NCBI GenBank assembly: GCA_030148425.1
Contig: JASBTM010000001.1
Span: forward strand, 124,001 to 188,000
Reading direction: 5' to 3'
DNA: 64,000 nucleotides
From: Hyphomicrobium sp.
GTDB lineage: Bacteria; Pseudomonadota; Alphaproteobacteria; Rhizobiales; Hyphomicrobiaceae
Position 1 is the first letter of the stretch. Each line of letters starts with the position of its first letter. This document shows, in pieces, positions 38,214-48,002 of the stretch. A program made the position numbers and the translations under genes. The notes below the pieces were generated by a model. It saw only the letters and a list, made by a program, of their open reading frames with translations. It was not told the origin of the DNA and made no database searches.

Positions 38214-39226
38214 CAGTGATAGCCCTCGCCGGTTTTCACCTTGCCGCGGAACACGTGATACGCCCACGCCGTGTAGATGAGGATGAAGGGAATGATGAAA
38301 AGCGCGCCGACGAGCGTGAAGCCCAGGCTCTGAGGCGGCGAGGCGGCATCCCAGATCGAGATGGACGGCGGAATGATGTTCGGCCACAGGCTGATCGCCA
38401 GACCGGTGTAGCCGAGGAAGACGAGAAGCAGCGCGAGTACGAACGGTAGGGCGTGCGTATCGCGTCCGACCGCCCAGAAAATCGCGAGGGTCGCCACCAG
38501 GACAAGGATCGGCACCGGCGAGAAGAACACGATATTCGGGAAAGAGAACCAGCGCGATGCGATCTCTGGATGCGAGAGCGGCGTCCAGATGCTGACGAGA
38601 AGTATCGTCGCGAGCAACGCTGCTGCGACTGGTCTTGCAAGCTGACGCATGCGCGCCTGCAACGATCCCTCCGTCTTGAGGATCAGCCACGTCGCGCCGA
38701 GCAGTGCATAGGCGACGATCAAACCGAACCCCGAGAAGATGCTGAAGGGCGTCAGCCAGTCGAGCGCACCTCCGGAAAATGCGCCGTTCGTCACGGCGAA
38801 GCCATTGATGAAGGAGCCGAGAATGACGCCTTGCGAGAAGGTCGCGACATAGGAACCCCATGTGAAGGCCCTGTCCCACGTCGGCTTGTGAGCATCGTCT
38901 GCCTTGAAGCGAAACTCGAAGGCGACGCCTCGGCAGATGAGGCCCATGAGCATGGCGATGATCGGCAGATATGCGGCGGAAAGAATGACCGAATAAGCCA
39001 GCGGGAACGCGGCGAGAAGGGCAGCGCCGCCGAGCACCAGCCATGTCTCGTTGCCGTCCCAGACGGGGGCGACGGTATTCACCATTGTATCGCGTTCGGC
39101 ACGGTCTGGAATGAACGGGAAGAGGATCCCGATGCCAAGATCAAAACCGTCCATGATCACGTACATCATCAGGCCGAAGCCAATGATTCCGGCCCAAATT
39201 AGCGGAAGATCGATACCGGCATCCAT
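38213..39226 (-). CDS. cydB: cytochrome bd-type (cyanide-insensitive) quinol oxidase subunit II
   Basis: LPLIWAGIIGFGLMMYVIMDGFDLGIGILFPFI; NTVAPVWDGNETWLVLGGAALLAAFPLAYS. Confidence 0.95.
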   Translation of the reverse strand: MDAGIDLPLIWAGIIGFGLMMYVIMDGFDLGIGILFPFIPDRAERDTMVNTVAPVWDGNETWLVLGGAALLAAFPLAYSVILSAAYLPIIAMLMGLICRGVAFEFRFKADDAHKPTWDRAFTWGSYVATFSQGVILGSFINGFAVTNGAFSGGALDWLTPFSIFSGFGLIVAYALLGATWLILKTEGSLQARMRQLARPVAAALLATILLVSIWTPLSHPEIASRWFSFPNIVFFSPVPILVLVATLAIFWAVGRDTHALPFVLALLLVFLGYTGLAISLWPNIIPPSISIWDAASPPQSLGFTLVGALFIIPFILIYTAWAYHVFRGKVKTGEGYH

Positions 39227-39229
39227 GGG

Positions 39230-40681
39230 TCAGTCTCCTCGGAGGTTCGGGAACGCCGGAGCGTCGATTTTCGTCTCGACGGCGGAGAGCGGTCGGGCAG
39301 GACGCAGGTGCGGATCGGTATCCGGGTCGGGCTGGCCGCCGCTGCCGCCTTCATCGGGACCTTTGGCGACGACCTTCAGCATATAGGCGACACCCGTGCC
39401 GAAGACGGCGAAGTACAAAACGATGAAGGCTGTCAGGGTGATCGACAGAGCCAGGGCCGAATGGTTCGAAACCGCATCCTTCGTGCGCATGATGCCGTAG
39501 ACGATCCACGGCTGGCGGCCGATTTCCGTCGTCAACCAGCCTGCAAGCAATGCGATCAAACCCGTCGGCCCCATGACAAGCGCAGCGCGCAGGAAGAGCT
39601 CAGACGAAAAGAGATCCTTTTTCCATCGCAGCCACAGGCTCCAGGCGCCGAGTGCGAGCATCAGCATGCCGAGACCGACCATGATGCGGAACGTCCAGAA
39701 AACGACCGTCGAGTTCGGCCGGTCTTCCGGCGGGAATTCTTTCAGGCCCGGGATCTGGCCGTCGAGGCTGTGTGTCAGGACAAGGCTCCCGAGATAGGGA
39801 ATCTCGAGCGCGAAGCGGGTCGTTTCGGCCGCCATGTCGGGCCAGCCGAAAAGGATCAGAGGCACGCTTTCGCCGGGCGTGTTCTGCCAGTGCCCTTCGA
39901 CGGCGGCGATCTTGGCGGGCTGATATTTGAGGGTGTTGAGGCCGTGCTGATCGCCGACGAGAATCTGCAGTGGGGCGAGGACTGCGATCAGCCACATCGC
40001 CATAGACAGCATGGTGCGGATCGCGGGTGACGAGCGGCCCCTCAAAAGATGCCAAGCCGCCGAAGCGCCTACGAACAAGCCGGTCGCCAGAAAGGAGGCG
40101 AGGACCATGTGTGCGAGTCGATATGGGAACGACGGATTGAACACGACCTTCAACCAGTCGACCGGTATGACGCGACCGTTGACGATCTCGAAGCCCTGGG
40201 GTGTTTGCATCCAGCTGTTCGAAGCCAGGATCCAGGTGGCGGAAATCAGGGTTCCGAGCGCGACCATCAGCGTTGCGAAGAAATGCAAACCTGGCCCGAC
40301 CTTATTCCAGCCGAACAGCATGACGCCGAGGAAGCCGGCTTCGAGGAAGAATGCGGTAAGGACTTCGTAGGTCAGCAGCGGGCCGGTAACACTGCCGGCG
40401 AATGTCGTGAAGTAGCTCCAGTTCGTGCCGAACTCATACGCCATGACGAGGCCGGAGACGACGCCCATGCCGAAGTTGATGGCGAAGACCTTCGACCAGA
40501 AATGATAGAGATCGCGATAGACCGTGTCTCGCTTCCAAAGCCACAAGCCTTCGAGCACTGCGAGATAAGACGCAAGCCCGATGGTGATTGCCGGAAAGAT
40601 GATGTGAAATGAGACTGTAAATCCGAATTGGATACGGGCGAGTTCAAGCGCGCTCAATGCGGATGCTGACGTGATCATCAT
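39230..40681 (-). CDS. cydA: cytochrome bd-type quinol oxidase subunit I
   Basis: ELARIQFGFTVSFHIIFPAITIGLASYLAVLEGLWLWKRD; GRQPWIVYGIMRTKDAVS; short Q-loop form. Confidence 0.95.
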   Translation of the reverse strand: MMITSASALSALELARIQFGFTVSFHIIFPAITIGLASYLAVLEGLWLWKRDTVYRDLYHFWSKVFAINFGMGVVSGLVMAYEFGTNWSYFTTFAGSVTGPLLTYEVLTAFFLEAGFLGVMLFGWNKVGPGLHFFATLMVALGTLISATWILASNSWMQTPQGFEIVNGRVIPVDWLKVVFNPSFPYRLAHMVLASFLATGLFVGASAAWHLLRGRSSPAIRTMLSMAMWLIAVLAPLQILVGDQHGLNTLKYQPAKIAAVEGHWQNTPGESVPLILFGWPDMAAETTRFALEIPYLGSLVLTHSLDGQIPGLKEFPPEDRPNSTVVFWTFRIMVGLGMLMLALGAWSLWLRWKKDLFSSELFLRAALVMGPTGLIALLAGWLTTEIGRQPWIVYGIMRTKDAVSNHSALALSITLTAFIVLYFAVFGTGVAYMLKVVAKGPDEGGSGGQPDPDTDPHLRPARPLSAVETKIDAPAFPNLRGD

Positions 40682-40776
40682 TGCGCCTCGGCTAATGCGT
40701 GCAGTCTCATATTCTTCTTCGGCTCGTCGTCGAAAGAATCATACGTTCTCTATTGAGCCAGTTGCCAAGCAATAGA

Positions 40777-40799
40777 AAGCCCGCGCGTAACACGGGCTT
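40777..40799 (+). terminator. hairpin AAGCCCG-N9-CGGGCTT upstream of cydA
   Basis: 7-bp stem inverted repeat; direction and role uncertain. Confidence 0.35.
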
Positions 40800-40979
40800 A
40801 ATACGACGTGACATCGGCGTCGGAAGATTTGTCCGGAGGACAATTGCCGGACGGCGGCACATGCCGCCACTCGCCGCTGCTTCACCTAGCGAAGCTAACG
40901 ACCCTGTTGAATTGGGCAAGACGTCTAAGCTGAGAAACGCGGCCTGCGGAGTATTAAACCGTGCGAATTCGCAATCGCG

Positions 40980-41243
40980 TCAGCGACGTTTGACGCCGGC
41001 ATTCGGTGCGATATAGCGGCCGCCGTAACTCGCGGCGGGATTGTTCAGGTCGCGGAGCGGCGCTGGGTAATAAGGGGTCGAGGGAGCAACGCTCCCCGAA
41101 CCGCCACTGCTGGCACCTGTGCTCGGCGGCACGCGGATGATCGAATTCGAGTTGCCCGACGGCTGCGGACTGTTGCTCGATTGAGCGTGACCGGCTGTCG
41201 AGGCTCCAACGATCAGCGCTAAGGTGAAAAGTGCTCGTCGCAT
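40980..41243 (-). CDS. small secreted Ser/Pro-rich protein
   Basis: MRRALFTLALIVGASTAGHAQSSNSPQPSGNSNSIIRVPPSTG..., clear signal peptide. Confidence 0.6.
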   Translation of the reverse strand: MRRALFTLALIVGASTAGHAQSSNSPQPSGNSNSIIRVPPSTGASSGGSGSVAPSTPYYPAPLRDLNNPAASYGGRYIAPNAGVKRR

Positions 41244-41353
41244 TGCGGCGCTCCTATTATCCCGCCAGCTTAAACTTACATGGTGTTCAAGGGTTTCCCC
41301 GCAAGGCCGAGCGCTGGAGAGAATTGGGAGGCCAGACACGATTCCCGTCGCCG

Positions 41354-41479
41354 TCAGCGGACGAGGAAAATCGTCCAAGTGGCAATGCCAACCAGCACGG
41401 CGCACAGAAGCGTGAGCAGCAGCGGGTTGGTGTCGGGTGGTCGGTTGCCGTTGTCGGAAGGATCCGGGATTTTGGACAT
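41354..41479 (-). CDS. small single-pass membrane protein
   Basis: MSKIPDPSDNGNRPPDTNPLLLTLLCAVLVGIATWTIFLVR (41 aa). Confidence 0.45.
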   Translation of the reverse strand: MSKIPDPSDNGNRPPDTNPLLLTLLCAVLVGIATWTIFLVR

Positions 41480-41737
41480 CGATTGATCGAATTCAAAAAA
41501 GATTTGAAGCCAGTATGAGAAAAACTTTAGTCGCATTCTCAGCGGGGCGGTGAATTCCTGTGTCGGGTAGTTGACGGCAGGTAAAAATCGCAGGCGGCGC
41601 CGGATCTAAAACGAATGAGCCCGACGGTCACACTAATCTAACGTTGGAAAGTGACCGATCCGTTTGAAACTTCGTAATCTTTCACGTATTTTAGTAGTAG
41701 ACGGATGTGCCCTGCCGAAGGTCAAGGAGCTTCAAAG

Positions 41738-42019
41738 ATGCAGCGTCGCCGAAACATCTGGAGCGGTTATCTTCCGATCGTGATCGCGGGATTGGGAATT
41801 CCAGCTATCGCGGGTGCCGCCAGAGCGGATTCTGTCCCTGAGAGCATCCGAATCCAGCAAAAAGCGGAAAAAGCTTACGAATCGGCGCCGGTCGTGCCGA
41901 TCGAGCGGGGCAATGCTCACCACCGCGAAGGCCAAAAAGACGAGCAGGGAGGCGACGATGTGCCGCCGGTAACCCCCGTCGCCCCGCCTCGGTCGGAACG
42001 CCGGGATAGCAATCGTTAA
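41738..42019 (+). CDS. small secreted hypothetical protein
   Basis: MQRRRNIWSGYLPIVIAGLGIPAIAGAARADSVPESIRIQQKAEKAYE, signal peptide-like. Confidence 0.5.
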   Translation: MQRRRNIWSGYLPIVIAGLGIPAIAGAARADSVPESIRIQQKAEKAYESAPVVPIERGNAHHREGQKDEQGGDDVPPVTPVAPPRSERRDSNR

Positions 42020-42519
42020 CCGCTTCGGCCTTGTAAGGCTTCAATCTTGATCGGCCTGCCCGGGATTGCTGGGAGGATTGCCCGAACGCGTAAAATCCCG
42101 GCTAAATTTGAAATCGGTTTTAAATCGGCGGAGCCTAAGATTACGGCATCGACCTCTCTGGAAGAGTCCATGTCGGCTTCACGTCATCAACGTCGTCGCG
42201 TTCTGATCGAGGCTCGGCCGAGCTTGCTGGACCGCCTTAGGTTGTGGTTCCACAGAATTCGACATCCTCGTAGCCAGTGGCTAGCGGGGGGCTGGTTGTT
42301 CCGGTCGCGAAAGTCCGACCACCCGCGCGTCCGCGCCTAAAAGCTTCTTTCTATCGAGCATCATAAGGTCCGAGGTGCGTGCCGCTCGGCGTGTTGCTGC
42401 GGCATTGGCACGTTGGACAATTTGCCCAATGCCCTGATGGATAATGCCGGGACAAGAAGCTACAAACGGGCTTGCGAATATTGCGTGCGCAGAGCCAGGA
42501 TGGTTTCAAGGAGCGGCCG

Positions 42520-43824
42520 ATGAGTGGAGCCTCAGCTACGTTCGAGCGGAATGGTCGCTCGGCGCATAGCGGACACGGCGATGTCAGCGCTGGCGAGATC
42601 GCCATCGGCGTCATCATCGGACGGACGTCGGAATTCTTCGACTTCTTCGTCTACGCCATCGCCTCGGTCCTCGTCTTTCCGAAGCTCGTCTTCCCGCACC
42701 TCGATCCGCTGACCGGAACGCTTTACTCGTTCGCGATCTTCGCGCTCGCTTTCATCGCGCGCCCGATCGGCACCGGCCTGTTCATGGCGATCGACCGCAA
42801 TTACGGCCGAAGCGTAAAGCTGACCATCACGCTCTTCTTGCTTGGGACGTGCACCGTCGCCATCGCGTTTCTTCCGGGCTACGAGCAGATCGGCTGGGTG
42901 TCTGCTCTGCTGCTGGCTATTTTCCGCATTGGCCAAGGTCTCGCGCTTGGTGGCGAATGGGATGGACTTCCGTCACTGCTCGCGATGAACGCTCCGGTCA
43001 ACCGTCGCGGCTGGTACGCGATGATCCCGCAGCTTGGTGCGCCGCTCGGCCTGATGGTCGCTGCTGCGCTGTTCGCTTATTTCGCGGCCAACCTGTCGGG
43101 CGAAGACTTCCTCGACTGGGGCTGGCGCTATCCGTTCTTCGTCGCCTTCGCAATCAACGTCGTGGCGTTGTTCGCCCGTCTTCGCATGGTCGATACACCG
43201 GAATACATCGAGCACTTCGAGCAACAGGATCTCGAGCCGAAGCCGATCGGCGAGACGATGAAGCACGAGGGCCTGCATGTGGTACTCGGCGCCTTCACGC
43301 CGCTCGCGAGCTTCGCGCTCTTCCACATGGTTACGGTGTTTCCGTTGTCGTGGGTGTTTCTCTATACGAACCAGAGTCCGGCACGCTTCCTCGTCATCGA
43401 GTTGATCGGGGCGATCGTCGGTCTCATCACGATCGTTCTCTCGGGATATGTCGCGGATCTCGTCGGCCGCCGGAACCTGCTTTTCGCGACGGCTGCCGTG
43501 ATTGCTGTGTTCAGCGGCTTTGCTCCTCAGCTTCTCAGCGGCGGCGACGTTGGTGAAGTCACCTTCATGGTGCTGGGCTTCATCCTTCTCGGGCTGTCGT
43601 TCGGCCAGTCGTCGGGAACGCTCGCTGAGAACTTCGCCAAGGTCTATCGCTATACCGCCTCGGCCTTCACGGCGGATCTCGCTTGGCTGTTCGGCGCGGG
43701 CTTCGCTCCGTTTGTTGCGCTTTGGCTGTCGAGCCATTTCGGCTTGATGGCGGCGGGCCTTTATCTTCTTTCCGGCGCGGTCTGCACGCTTCTGGCGCTG
43801 GGTCTGAGCCGCCAGCTGCAGTAG
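42520..43824 (+). CDS. MFS transporter, metabolite:H+ symporter (MHS) type
   Basis: IAIGVIIGRTSEFFDFFVYAIASVLVFPKLVFPHLDPLTGTLYSFAIFALAFIARPIGTGLFMAIDRNYGR. Confidence 0.9.
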   Translation: MSGASATFERNGRSAHSGHGDVSAGEIAIGVIIGRTSEFFDFFVYAIASVLVFPKLVFPHLDPLTGTLYSFAIFALAFIARPIGTGLFMAIDRNYGRSVKLTITLFLLGTCTVAIAFLPGYEQIGWVSALLLAIFRIGQGLALGGEWDGLPSLLAMNAPVNRRGWYAMIPQLGAPLGLMVAAALFAYFAANLSGEDFLDWGWRYPFFVAFAINVVALFARLRMVDTPEYIEHFEQQDLEPKPIGETMKHEGLHVVLGAFTPLASFALFHMVTVFPLSWVFLYTNQSPARFLVIELIGAIVGLITIVLSGYVADLVGRRNLLFATAAVIAVFSGFAPQLLSGGDVGEVTFMVLGFILLGLSFGQSSGTLAENFAKVYRYTASAFTADLAWLFGAGFAPFVALWLSSHFGLMAAGLYLLSGAVCTLLALGLSRQLQ

Positions 43825-43859
43825 TTCCGGTTCGTCTCACCGACAACTGCTCAATAATT

Positions 43860-43890
43860 AAAAACGCCCGGTGATGAGCCGGGCGTTTTT
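43860..43890. terminator. bidirectional intrinsic terminator AAAAACGCCCGG-tgatga-(G)CCGGGCGTTTTT
   Basis: Strong GC stem with A tract and T tract between convergent genes. Confidence 0.9.
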
Positions 43891-43915
43891 ATTTGCTTCG
43901 ATGTTTGTGCTGGCG

Positions 43916-45436
43916 TCAGGCGAGGCCGAGCTTTTGGGCGAGACCGATGCGCTGCAGCTTGCCTGTCGCACCTTTCGGAATTTCCGGCAGCAGCAGGATC
44001 TTGCGCGGCACCTTGAAGGCAGCGACCCGTGCGACGACGTAGTGGCGAAGTTCGCGCTCGGTTGCGTGTTGGCCTTCCCTGAGCACGACGGCGGCGGCAA
44101 CATCCTCGCCGAGCTTGTCGTGCGGCGTTGCGAACGTCACAGCCTGCAGCACCGCCGGGTGGTCCATCAGCACTTCGTCGATCTCGCGCGGGGAAATCTT
44201 CTCGCCTCCGCGATTGATGATCTCCTTCAGGCGGCCGGTGATCGTGATGTAGCCGTCGGTATCGATCATGCCTTGGTCGCCGGTGCGGAACCAGCCGCTG
44301 GTGAAGGCTTCGCCGTTCGCCTTCGGATTGTTTTCGTAGCCGCTCGTGACGTTCGGGCCGCGGATGACGATCTCGCCGGTCTCGCCGACGGCGAGCAGCT
44401 TGCCGTCCTGATCCATGATGGCGACCTCCGGACCTGCGGCGATGCCAACCGTACCTGGCTTCCGGACGCCGCCGATCGGGTTCGACGCCATCTGATGCGC
44501 GGCTTCCGTCATGCCGTAGGCTTCGACGACGGGGGCATTGAAGGTCTTCTCGAGTTCGCTCAAGACCTGCGGCGGTAACGACGACGAGGACGAGCGGATG
44601 AAGCGCAGCTTGTGGCGCGCGATGATCTCGCGGTTGTGGTGCGCGCGGCCGACGATGGCCTGATGCATGGTCGGGACGCCTGTGTACCAAGTCGGCGCTG
44701 CTTCATCCATGGCGTGGAAGAACCGCAGGGCGTTAAAGCCGTGGGTGCAGAAGATCGAGCCGCCGCGCGAAAGGGGCGCGAGCACGCCCGCGATCAGACC
44801 GTGGATGTGAAAGAGCGGCATGATGTTCAAGGCGCGATCGCCGGCCGTGAGATTCAAAGCTGTCGCGATGTTGCTGGCCGATGCCGCAACGTTGCGATGG
44901 CTCAACGGCACGATCTTCGGGCGCGACGTCGTGCCGGACGTGTGCAGGATAAGTGCCGTGTCGTCGGCGTCCGCGAGGCCGGTCGAAGCAGGTTTCTCGG
45001 CCGTCGTCTCGGCGGCCAACGTGAACGCGCCAGCGCCGCGTGCGGGCTCAGGCTCCAACGTGATGATCAGAATTCCGCGTTCCCTCGCCACGTCGACGGC
45101 CGGCGAAGAGCTGCCCTCCTCGACGACAAGCGCCTTCGTGTTGATGTCCGACATGTAGAAATCGAACTCGTCGTGGCGGTAGGCGGGATTGAGCGGCGCG
45201 GCCGTTGCAGCAGAAGCGATGGCGACGAAGGCCGTCGCCATTTCGGGTCCGTTCGGCAGTACGATCGCGACGCGGTCGCCGCGGCCAATTCCGATATCGT
45301 TCAACTGGCCAACCGTTTGCGTCACAAGGTCGCGAAAGGCGGCGTAGGTCAGCGGCTCCACGCCGGAGGCGCGGATCGCAGGCGCCTGGTCTGCGCCAGC
45401 ATTCAGTAGTTCGTGCAGTGTCGTGCTCGTTGCCAT
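43916..45436 (-). CDS. AMP-forming acyl-CoA ligase, oxalyl-CoA synthetase-like
   Basis: LILHTSGTTSRPKIVPLSHRNVAASASNI; VVEAYGMTEAAHQMASNP; GWFRTGDQGMIDTDGYITITGRLKEIINRGGEKISPREIDEVL. Confidence 0.85.
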   Translation of the reverse strand: MATSTTLHELLNAGADQAPAIRASGVEPLTYAAFRDLVTQTVGQLNDIGIGRGDRVAIVLPNGPEMATAFVAIASAATAAPLNPAYRHDEFDFYMSDINTKALVVEEGSSSPAVDVARERGILIITLEPEPARGAGAFTLAAETTAEKPASTGLADADDTALILHTSGTTSRPKIVPLSHRNVAASASNIATALNLTAGDRALNIMPLFHIHGLIAGVLAPLSRGGSIFCTHGFNALRFFHAMDEAAPTWYTGVPTMHQAIVGRAHHNREIIARHKLRFIRSSSSSLPPQVLSELEKTFNAPVVEAYGMTEAAHQMASNPIGGVRKPGTVGIAAGPEVAIMDQDGKLLAVGETGEIVIRGPNVTSGYENNPKANGEAFTSGWFRTGDQGMIDTDGYITITGRLKEIINRGGEKISPREIDEVLMDHPAVLQAVTFATPHDKLGEDVAAAVVLREGQHATERELRHYVVARVAAFKVPRKILLLPEIPKGATGKLQRIGLAQKLGLA

Positions 45437-45476
45437 CGTCTCTCTCAAACTCCGTGCCCTGCCGTTAACGGCGTCT

Positions 45477-46481
45477 TCAGGCCTTTTCGACTCTCAATCG
45501 TCCGCCCTCGCGGGCCAAGGTTGCGGCTAGCAACTTCACGCAGGCGAAGACCGTTTCGATCTGCGGCGTTGGGACGTTTGCGATTTGTCCAAGCTCGATC
45601 ACCGAGCCAATCAGTGCATCCGCTTCGATGCCGCGACCGGCTTCGATATCCTGCAGCATCGACGTTTTGTGCGGACCGACGGCTTCGGCTCCGGCGATGC
45701 GCTTTTCGAGCGGAATACGGAAACGGATACCCAATGCTTCGCCGACCGTCTGGGCTTCGCGCATCATGCGGGCTGCGGCATCGCGCGTCGGCTGAAACCT
45801 GCAAATGTCTTCGAGCGTTGCGTGGGTCAGCGCGCTGATCGGATTAAAGCTCAGGTTGCCCCAAAGCTTCGTCCAGATCTCGGCGCGAATATCGGAGACA
45901 ACAGGCGCCTTGAATCCGGCTTTCTGGAGCGCATCCGAAACGCGCGTGACGCGCTCGGTTTTCGAATTGTCGATTTCGGCAATCGAGAATCTATTTCCCT
46001 CGATATGCTTAATCACGCCCGGCTCGGTGATCTCAGCGGCCGGATATACGACGCTTCCGAGCACACGCTCCGCAGGCAGATTATCGGCGACGATGCCGCC
46101 GGGGTCGACGCTTTCGAGGCGGCGATTCTCGTGAGGGCCGCCGACGCGCATGAAGTACCACCAGGGAATTCCGTTCTGCGCCGTGAGCACCGCGGTCTCG
46201 CGACCATACATCGCGGGGAGATCACGTACGACAGCTGCGACCTGATGCGCCTTCATGCCGAGGATAACGAGATCCTGCTCGGAAACGTCGGCGATCTTGT
46301 CGCTCGCCGCGATGCGCGAAACGTTTTCGCTGCCATCCTCTTCGATCAATTTCAGACCGTTCGCGCGTATTGCCGCAAGGTGCGGTCCGCGGGCGATGAC
46401 GGTCACTTCTTCACCGGATTGCGCGAGACGCGCGGCGAGCAGGCCCCCGATACCACCTGCGCCGACGACGCAAATTTTCAT
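45477..46481 (-). CDS. ketopantoate reductase family protein (PanE/ApbA; PanE2-like candidate)
   Basis: MKICVVGAGGIGGLLAARLAQSGEEVTVIARGPHLAAIRANGLKL; LWGNLSFNPISALTHATLEDICR. Confidence 0.88.
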   Translation of the reverse strand: MKICVVGAGGIGGLLAARLAQSGEEVTVIARGPHLAAIRANGLKLIEEDGSENVSRIAASDKIADVSEQDLVILGMKAHQVAAVVRDLPAMYGRETAVLTAQNGIPWWYFMRVGGPHENRRLESVDPGGIVADNLPAERVLGSVVYPAAEITEPGVIKHIEGNRFSIAEIDNSKTERVTRVSDALQKAGFKAPVVSDIRAEIWTKLWGNLSFNPISALTHATLEDICRFQPTRDAAARMMREAQTVGEALGIRFRIPLEKRIAGAEAVGPHKTSMLQDIEAGRGIEADALIGSVIELGQIANVPTPQIETVFACVKLLAATLAREGGRLRVEKA

Positions 46482-46560
46482 CGAATTTCGTCCCTCGATT
46501 TTTTGTGGCGCTGCAGCAAAAAAACTTTGTTGGCACTTCGCTTTAAGGCTGCACTTGTCG

Positions 46561-46578
46561 AACGTGATTTTTCACGTT
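46561..46578. promoter_or_regulatory. dyad AACGTGA-tttt-TCACGTT in divergent spacer
   Basis: 7-bp perfect inverted repeat between panE-like and MFS genes. Confidence 0.45.
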
Positions 46579-46633
46579 TTAAGTCCGCAGCGCTTTTAGT
46601 GCGAAATGAAAAAGAAATACAAGTCCGAGGGGG

Positions 46634-47917
46634 ATGCCAAGGATGACTATTGACGCGGAGACTCGTGCTCCGGCCTCCAGCGTTGCGACGTCGGCGACCA
46701 GCCGGTGGCTGCAGCTCGCGCTCGGGGTGTTGTGCATGACGATGATCGCCAACCTGCAATACGGTTGGACGCTCTTCGTAAATCCTATCGCCTCCAAGTT
46801 CGGTTGGGAGATGGCCGCGATCCAGTGGGCCTTCACCATCTTCATTCTGACCGAGACGTGGCTCATTCCATTCGAAGGCTACCTTGAAGATCGCTTCGGG
46901 CCGCGCCCTCTCGTGCTGTTCGGCGGTATTATGATCGGCCTTTCGTGGATCCTGAACTCGTACGCCGACTCGCTTACGCTGCTTTACATCGCACAGGCTA
47001 TCGGCGGCGTTGGTGCGGGCGCCGTGTATGGCACATGCGTCGGCAACGCCCTCAAGTGGTTTCCGGATCGTCGCGGTCTCGCCGCTGGCATTACAGCCGC
47101 CGGATTTGGCATGGGGTCCGCGCTGACGATCATTCCGATTTCCATGGTCATCGCCTCCCAGGGATACGAGAAGGCTTTCCTTTACTTCGGACTGTTGCAG
47201 AGCGTCGTCGTTATCATTGCGTCGTTCCTGCTGCGCTCACCGTCGAAAGAGCAAGCTGGCGCGCATGCCGTTCTGGTTTCGGCAAGCCGGTCGTTCGCGC
47301 CGACGGAGATGCTCAAGACGCCGGTCTTTTGGGTCATGTACCTGATGTTCGTGATGATGGCGGCCGGTGGCCTGATGGCGACCGCGCAGCTCGCGCCCAT
47401 CGCGAAAGACTTCAAGGTCGCGGATATTCCGGTCTCACTCATCGGCATCACGCTGCCCGCACTGACGTTCGCGCTGTCGCTCGACCGGGTTCTCAACGGC
47501 GTCACGCGGCCGTTCTTCGGCTGGGTGTCGGACAAGATCGGCCGCGAGATGACGATGTTCATCGCGTTCGGCATCGAAGGACTTGGTCTTCTGTCCCTCG
47601 CGCACCTTGGGCATGATCCCGTGATGTTCGTGCTACTGACGGGCCTCGTGTTCTTCGCCTGGGGCGAGATCTACAGCCTCTTCCCGGCGACGTGCGGCGA
47701 CACCTTCGGATCGAAGTTCGCAACGACGAACGCGGGGCTTCTCTACACCGCGAAGGGAACCGCTTCTCTGCTCGTGCCGTTTTCGAGCCTGCTCACGCAA
47801 GCGACAGGCAACTGGCACGCGGTGTTCTACACGGCGGCAGGCATGAACATCCTGGCAGCGGTGCTCGCCCTTCTCGTTCTGCGGCCGATGCGTCTGAGGA
47901 TGGCGCGCCGCGTTTAA
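46634..47917 (+). CDS. OFA-type oxalate/formate MFS antiporter (OxlT-like)
   Basis: NLQYGWTLFVNPIASKFGWEMAAIQWAFTIFILTETWLIPFEGYLEDRFGPRPLVLFGGIMIGLSWILNSYADSLTLLYIAQAIGGVGAGAVYGTCVGNALKWFPDRRGLAAGITAAGFGMGSALTIIPI. Confidence 0.88.
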   Translation: MPRMTIDAETRAPASSVATSATSRWLQLALGVLCMTMIANLQYGWTLFVNPIASKFGWEMAAIQWAFTIFILTETWLIPFEGYLEDRFGPRPLVLFGGIMIGLSWILNSYADSLTLLYIAQAIGGVGAGAVYGTCVGNALKWFPDRRGLAAGITAAGFGMGSALTIIPISMVIASQGYEKAFLYFGLLQSVVVIIASFLLRSPSKEQAGAHAVLVSASRSFAPTEMLKTPVFWVMYLMFVMMAAGGLMATAQLAPIAKDFKVADIPVSLIGITLPALTFALSLDRVLNGVTRPFFGWVSDKIGREMTMFIAFGIEGLGLLSLAHLGHDPVMFVLLTGLVFFAWGEIYSLFPATCGDTFGSKFATTNAGLLYTAKGTASLLVPFSSLLTQATGNWHAVFYTAAGMNILAAVLALLVLRPMRLRMARRV

Positions 47918-47945
47918 ACTCGGAACGAGAGAAATTGCTTTTGAG

Positions 47946-47978
47946 CGGGCTGGAACTTAGTTCTGGCCCGTTTGCTTT
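47946..47978 (+). terminator. hairpin CGGGCtgGAAC-tta-GTTCtgGCCCG followed by T-rich stretch
   Basis: Between the MFS gene and the flavin reductase gene. Confidence 0.55.
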
Positions 47979-48002
47979 TCAAAGCATGTCAACGAGTGAG
48001 AA

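Noticed and set aside
38214-39044. Upper part of the 325-aa minus ORF overlapping cydB
   Set aside because: Out-of-frame translation of cydB; only the last 48 aa (38067-38213) form a real DUF2474 protein.
43851-44690. 279-aa minus ORF over the acyl-CoA ligase
   Set aside because: Alternate frame of the ligase, Arg/His-rich, runs through the terminator.
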